Source: Phanerodontia chrysosporium
Taxonomy: Eukaryota; Basidiomycota; Agaricomycetes; Polyporales; Phanerochaetaceae
Direction: 5' to 3'
DNA: 34,818 bases
Assembly: GCA_001910725.1 (NCBI GenBank)
Contig: MJGA01000098.1
Location: forward strand, 1 to 34,818
This document shows, in pieces, positions 31,317-34,818 of the stretch; the first letter of the stretch is position 1; each line of letters starts with the position of its first letter. The position numbers and the translations under genes were made by a program. The notes below the pieces were generated by a model. That model worked only from the letters and a program-made list of their open reading frames with translations, ran no database searches and had not been told where the DNA came from.

Positions 31317-31640
31317 GCCACACTTGTTCCTGGAGCCATCTGTGTTGTAAACGCGTATCTCCCTGGCCAGCTGGTTCGTCTTCAGCTTATGCTTCTTGAC
31401 GAAGCGATGGCTAATGAACACAGCATAGGCCCCTGAATCAACCAGCGCGGTAGTCTGCACTCTGATTTCCTTACCCTGACTCAAAGTTACTGGAATGATA
31501 AAGCTCGATTTAGAGGGCAAACTAGAGACTTTTCTCGATTCCAAAACTGATCTAATACATTCTACTGAGTCGGGAGGGTAAAGGAAATCTAAAAACGGAC
31601 CAGATGTCGCAGACTCTACATCGGTCCCTGCAGAAAATCC
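31317..31640 (-). pseudogene. Element A2 protease segment of pol
   Basis: Matches 3794-4117: retropepsin start with LVDSGA, cut by the solo LTR. Confidence 0.85.
31597..31640 (-). promoter_or_regulatory. Predicted -1 frameshift signal of A2
   Basis: Heptamer GGATTTT at 31640-31634, spacer CTGCAG, bulged 10-pair hairpin to 31597; identical to the A1 copy. Confidence 0.68.
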
Positions 31641-32590
31641 TCATCGTCTGAGAACACCACGCGGTTAATCTTCTGCGCCTTCTCCTTCGAAGACGACTTC
31701 TTCTTTTGCTTGGTCTTGGGGGTATCTTCTTCTTCTGAGCTATCCGAGCTCGACTCCTCGTCAGAGGCTACCTCCTGGAATCTCTCCGAGTCGCTGGCGT
31801 ACACCTCGCGCACACTGCTCTTCGTGTGGCGAGAGCCCTTATCCTTCTCCTTTCCCTTTGAAGACGAAACCTTTGATGAACTGGCCACCGGTGCATTGGT
31901 GGTTTTACTCGACGACGTCGAAGAACCTGAGTTGTTCTTCTTCGATGGACACTCCTTGGCGATATGGCCTTTGCCTCCACACTGAGCGCAGCAGCCTTTC
32001 TTCTTCGCCTCCTCGAACGACATGGCAACCTTCTGAACTTTGGCTGTCTTGCCTTTGCCCTGGGCTGAGCCCTTCTTCAAGGCGTCGACATCCATAGCGT
32101 CAGGGTCTTTCGACGACTGAGGCTGTCCAGAGAGTACGGTGCCCGTCAAGAGACGTTGATCCTGCAGAATCTCCTGAACATCCTTCAACCAACCATCCCA
32201 GGTTGTAGCCCACTGAGCACGACCACGGGCTGCCAGTACATCGGCGGCTGCACGAGGGGTATGGGCATAGGCTTTGACCAACAGTTCTTCGTTGGAGAAG
32301 CCAGTTTGGCGAGCCAGTGAACGGAAACGAGCGGCAAACTCGTTGAAAGTCTTCTCGTTCGTTCCTTTCTTGCTGACCAGCTGCTCAAACTCTGCCCTTG
32401 CCCTGTCCTTCTTGTCGGTCTGTTGGAATCCTTTCTGGAGTTCGTTCACAAAGTTGGTCCAAATACCAAGGGGCTTTGAGTCTGCCACCTTGTCGAAGTA
32501 TTCTTGCATGACCTTCTTTGCTGAACCTCGCAGGTAAGTCATCGCCGTCTCTATCTTCTTTTCGTCGTCCATTACGCCTCGGTGGCGCAA
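31616..32590 (-). CDS. Element A2 Gag, capsid and zinc-knuckle part
   Basis: Same as 4093-5067, with the CCHC knuckle and acidic-Ser tail, and preceded by the same in-frame TGA (32591-32593). Confidence 0.85.
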   Translation of the reverse strand: MRHRGVMDDEKKIETAMTYLRGSAKKVMQEYFDKVADSKPLGIWTNFVNELQKGFQQTDKKDRARAEFEQLVSKKGTNEKTFNEFAARFRSLARQTGFSNEELLVKAYAHTPRAAADVLAARGRAQWATTWDGWLKDVQEILQDQRLLTGTVLSGQPQSSKDPDAMDVDALKKGSAQGKGKTAKVQKVAMSFEEAKKKGCCAQCGGKGHIAKECPSKKNNSGSSTSSSKTTNAPVASSSKVSSSKGKEKDKGSRHTKSSVREVYASDSERFQEVASDEESSSDSSEEEDTPKTKQKKKSSSKEKAQKINRVVFSDDEDFLQGPM

Positions 32591-33196
32591 TCAGAGTGCC
32601 ATCGACTCGAGCCAGTCATCCAGCTTGCTAGCCTTATCACCATTAAAGGTGTCAGGCTCCTTCATGGTAGGGAACAAAGACTGAGACAACCCAACGTTGC
32701 CTCTACTAGTGCCTTGCTGAACCAACACTTTCAAGCTCTCGTTCTCCTGCTTCAGCACCTGCATAGCATTCTGCAAAATGCGATTTTGGTTCTGAGCCTC
32801 TGCTATCTGCGCCGACAAGTGCTGTCTAGTCTGCTCAAGAATGTCTATCTGCTCCTGAAGTGTCTTGGCCTCGGTTTTGCGTTTGCGAAGGGCTTCCTTC
32901 AAGCGAAGGACTTCTGAACCCATTTCCGACCTTACTTGAGCTATTTCAGCCTTTACCCAGTTACCCAGGCTGTCAACGAGGGCCTTAAAATTGCCAGGAG
33001 TCAGTCCTTCCTGAGCGGCTTGTACCCATGACTGGCTATACTCTTTGTAAGAGGTCGAAAGCGGCGCGGCGGCCAAAACTGGGGTAGGGCCTCCCTCAGC
33101 CATAGAGCCAAGTTCTAACGCTCCCCAAGGGTCCATGCCACTTGAACTCGAAGCAGAACGCAAACCAAAGTCAACAGGATTTGAATTGAGCGACAT
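32591..33196 (-). CDS. Element A2 Gag, N-terminal coiled-coil part
   Basis: Same as 5068-5673: ATG at 33196, coiled coil at about residues 85-165, TGA end. Confidence 0.83.
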   Translation of the reverse strand: MSLNSNPVDFGLRSASSSSGMDPWGALELGSMAEGGPTPVLAAAPLSTSYKEYSQSWVQAAQEGLTPGNFKALVDSLGNWVKAEIAQVRSEMGSEVLRLKEALRKRKTEAKTLQEQIDILEQTRQHLSAQIAEAQNQNRILQNAMQVLKQENESLKVLVQQGTSRGNVGLSQSLFPTMKEPDTFNGDKASKLDDWLESMAL

Positions 33197-33225
33197 CTTG
33201 ATTCAAAAATGCGCAGATACAAAAA

Positions 33226-34035
33226 CTAATCGAGGTTCTTCTCCAAAAACAACCAATCTTCACCCAACTCCTGAATCAGCTCCCTGCAATGCTCAGCAAA
33301 GCGTGGCTTAAGCTCAGCGAAGCTATGTGCGCCTGCCTTCTTCAAATCCCTCGAAATCTTCTTCCACTCCCTCGTGGTGTACTCCTTCGTCTCGACGATG
33401 GTCTGAAGGTGTTTGCGAATGTTGTCGAACCTCTCCTTGAACAAGCCCAAGATGTAGAGCTCGTGTTCAGTCAACCCAACTCGAAAACGCTGCTCGTCTA
33501 GCTTCTGAAAGAACGGACACAAGTGGTTAAGGGCGCCGTTGAACTTTCGTCCGTAGTCGCACAGCTGATGGACCTGAGTGTTGGTGTGAAAGCGAAGGTC
33601 CTTGGAATGGGTTTGACTTCGATAGGGGGAGTAGGGGAGGTTCAATACACTCGATGAGGGGGAGAGGGGAGGGGCGTTCGCGATGCGATCGAGTAGGCGG
33701 CGCTTGCGCTGTTCGTTGCGATAGTCTTCGAGCTGAAGCTGGTGCTTGAAGTTGTTCAAGTCTGCTTCACGAGCAAGCCTTTCACGACGACCAGGGACAG
33801 GGGTGTAGGGTGTAGTGCGAGGTTTGTACGCAGGGCGCGGCTTCCCAACGTCTTTGAAGCGGTGAAGGTTCGAGATCTTGATGCACTCAAGCAAGGGTTT
33901 GCCAGAGCTTTCGTCCTTAGCGAGGACAAAACGGTTCCTAGCAGCTTTAGGCACTAGTAAACACGGGTCAGCCTGTGTACACAAGCCAGAAAACTTCTCC
34001 ACACAGGCAAAGCGCAAGGCTTTCCTGCCAGCCAA
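33226..34035 (-). CDS. Element A2 ORF0
   Basis: Counterpart of 5703-6515. Three single G losses between about 33605 and 33670 shift the frame and then restore it, so about 20 residues in the proline-rich part differ from A1 and the frame stays open (269 codons). The conserved C-terminal pattern is unchanged. No methionine codon in the frame, as in A1. Confidence 0.7.
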   Translation of the reverse strand: MAGRKALRFACVEKFSGLCTQADPCLLVPKAARNRFVLAKDESSGKPLLECIKISNLHRFKDVGKPRPAYKPRTTPYTPVPGRRERLAREADLNNFKHQLQLEDYRNEQRKRRLLDRIANAPPLSPSSSVLNLPYSPYRSQTHSKDLRFHTNTQVHQLCDYGRKFNGALNHLCPFFQKLDEQRFRVGLTEHELYILGLFKERFDNIRKHLQTIVETKEYTTREWKKISRDLKKAGAHSFAELKPRFAEHCRELIQELGEDWLFLEKNLD

Positions 34036-34331
34036 CCCTCAACGAAGAGAAGGGGGTATTACTGCGGGTTTCCACGCCACGCAGCTAAAACTGGTTGGAC
34101 AGGATATTACACCCTTAGTCCAGCACTACAACAGGGGTTACTTGTCCGCAGGCAAAGCCCTCTGAGGTGGGTTACACCACGTTCCCCTGTCTGTACCTAA
34201 AAAGGTACTATAGTGCCCACTTACGCCTGTGGATCGGCAGAAAACTGAACAAAGCGCAAAAGCACTTGTTCAAACAAGCCCCCAGAACCCAAAGCAATAA
34301 CCTAGGCCACCAAAGGTGGAGTAGGTTGGCT

Positions 34332-34342
34332 AGCTTCAATCT
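34332..34342 (-). promoter_or_regulatory. Self-priming primer binding site of A2
   Basis: AGATTGAAGCT on the minus strand, two bases inside the 5' LTR, as in A1. Confidence 0.8.
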
Positions 34343-34344
34343 TC

Positions 34345-34818
34345 TATCACAAAAATGCGCTGCCCTAGCGCCTATACACCAAACCAACCAGCAATACTCA
34401 CTGGCAAAGGTTTACTTGGACTACAAAGGGTGTAGCCAAGCTTGAAGACGAGGTATAGAGACTAGAGAGGTGAGATGCGATGAGATTGAAGCTGGGGAGG
34501 CACCCCCAGCCCTCAGGGTTTATATACATGTGCACCAGGTCCCCAGGGACCGGTGTTCAGGGTCCTAGCTATCTAATACCTACTATGCTATTGGCTAGTG
34601 CCCTACAGGCATTCCTACATTCTCCTACACGTTCCTAAATGTTCCTACGATGTCCCAGAAACCTCCAGAACGTTCCAGCACTGTCCGGACCTGTCCAGAG
34701 ACCTCCAGGACTTTCTAGTCCATTCCGGAGTGTCTCGGCGCTTCCAGACCCTTGCCTGCTTCTAGACCTTCGACCATGTGACCCTGGGATACCGCACGTG
34801 TGCGCATCACGTGACCGC
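34345..34818 (-). repeat. 5' LTR of element A2, cut by the window end (474 of 600 bp)
   Basis: It agrees with the A1 5' LTR at the sites where that differs from the 3' LTR (AAAGGG, CTTGCCTG, CTAGACC). The window stops in the E-box cluster. Confidence 0.95.

Larger units (their letters stand above)
18536..34818 (-). mobile_element. Ty3/gypsy chromoviral retrotransposon A, copy A2, with nested element B
   Basis: On the minus strand: 5' LTR (34345-34818, cut by the window end), leader, ORF0, gag, protease, solo LTR, RT, RNase H, integrase, chromodomain first half, element B (19821-27522), chromodomain second half, dUTPase, polypurine tract and 3' LTR (18536-19135). The part 27523-34818 repeats 1-7298 with only four single-base indels and one substitution that I could find. 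Removing B and the solo LTR leaves an element of about 8.1 kb. Confidence 0.94.
27523..34818. repeat. 7.3-kb direct repeat of 1-7298
   Basis: The window ends repeat its beginning. By eye the differences are one extra C (28929-28933), three lost G (within about 33605-33670) and one substitution (34236). The offset is 27,522 bp at the start and 27,520 bp at the end. Confidence 0.95.

Noticed and set aside
27523..34818. Idea that A transposed together with its nested solo LTR to give two insertions
   Set aside because: The exact start at the B junction, the matching 5' LTR variants and the CTTAC pair favour one locus seen twice.

Overview
This window comes from a filamentous fungus, most likely a wood- or litter-decaying basidiomycete. 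The evidence is a trichodiene-synthase-type terpene cyclase and a P450 broken by many 45-60 nt GT-AG introns, an RNA polymerase III large-subunit fragment with the same intron style, and Ty3/gypsy chromoviral retrotransposons. No database was searched; all names rest on motifs read by eye.

Layout. (1) 1-7424: minus-strand Ty3/gypsy element, called A here (copy A1), cut off at its 3' end by the window start. (2) 7430-18530: host DNA with a terpene synthase (8276-9507, minus), a cytochrome P450 (11759-14005, plus), the C-terminal quarter of RPC1 (14897-16329, minus) and the N-terminal part of an epoxide-hydrolase-like protein (16368-17246, minus). (3) 18536-34818: element A again (A2), minus strand, from its 3' LTR to a 5' LTR cut by the window end. 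A second gypsy element, B (19821-27522, plus, identical-looking 695-bp LTRs, TSD GTCTG), sits inside its chromodomain. Both A copies also carry a solo A-family LTR in opposite orientation, with TSD GCCAC.

Main structural result. Bases 1-7298 and 27523-34818 are the same sequence, and base 1 is exactly the base that follows B's 3' LTR. The A 5' LTR (A1) and the A 3' LTR (A2), 11 kb apart, are bordered by the same CTTAC. The epoxide hydrolase lacks its C-terminus and RPC1 lacks its N-terminus, and they meet at one point (~16330-16367). One explanation covers all three facts: the window reads around a closed ~27.5-kb unit (head-to-tail tandem duplication, extrachromosomal circle, or assembly loop) whose breakpoint lies at ~16.35 kb. 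The ancestral order would be EH - A[B] - terpene synthase - P450 - RPC1, with a single A insertion.

Element biology. A encodes ORF0, a two-part gag, protease, RT, RNase H, integrase, chromodomain and, fused at the end, a complete dUTPase. B encodes ORF0, gag, protease, RT, RNase H, integrase and chromodomain. Both have a 10-11 nt primer binding site complementary to the predicted 5' end of their own mRNA (Tf1-type self-priming). Both have a -1 frameshift cassette at the gag/pol boundary (heptamer, 6-nt spacer, bulged hairpin). Both have an extra ORF ahead of gag whose C-terminal region shares an ungapped 30-residue pattern.

Most reading-frame breaks (A1 pol, A2 ORF0, B pol twice, RPC1 twice) look like single-base losses in or beside short G/C runs, which suggests sequencing error more than gene decay.
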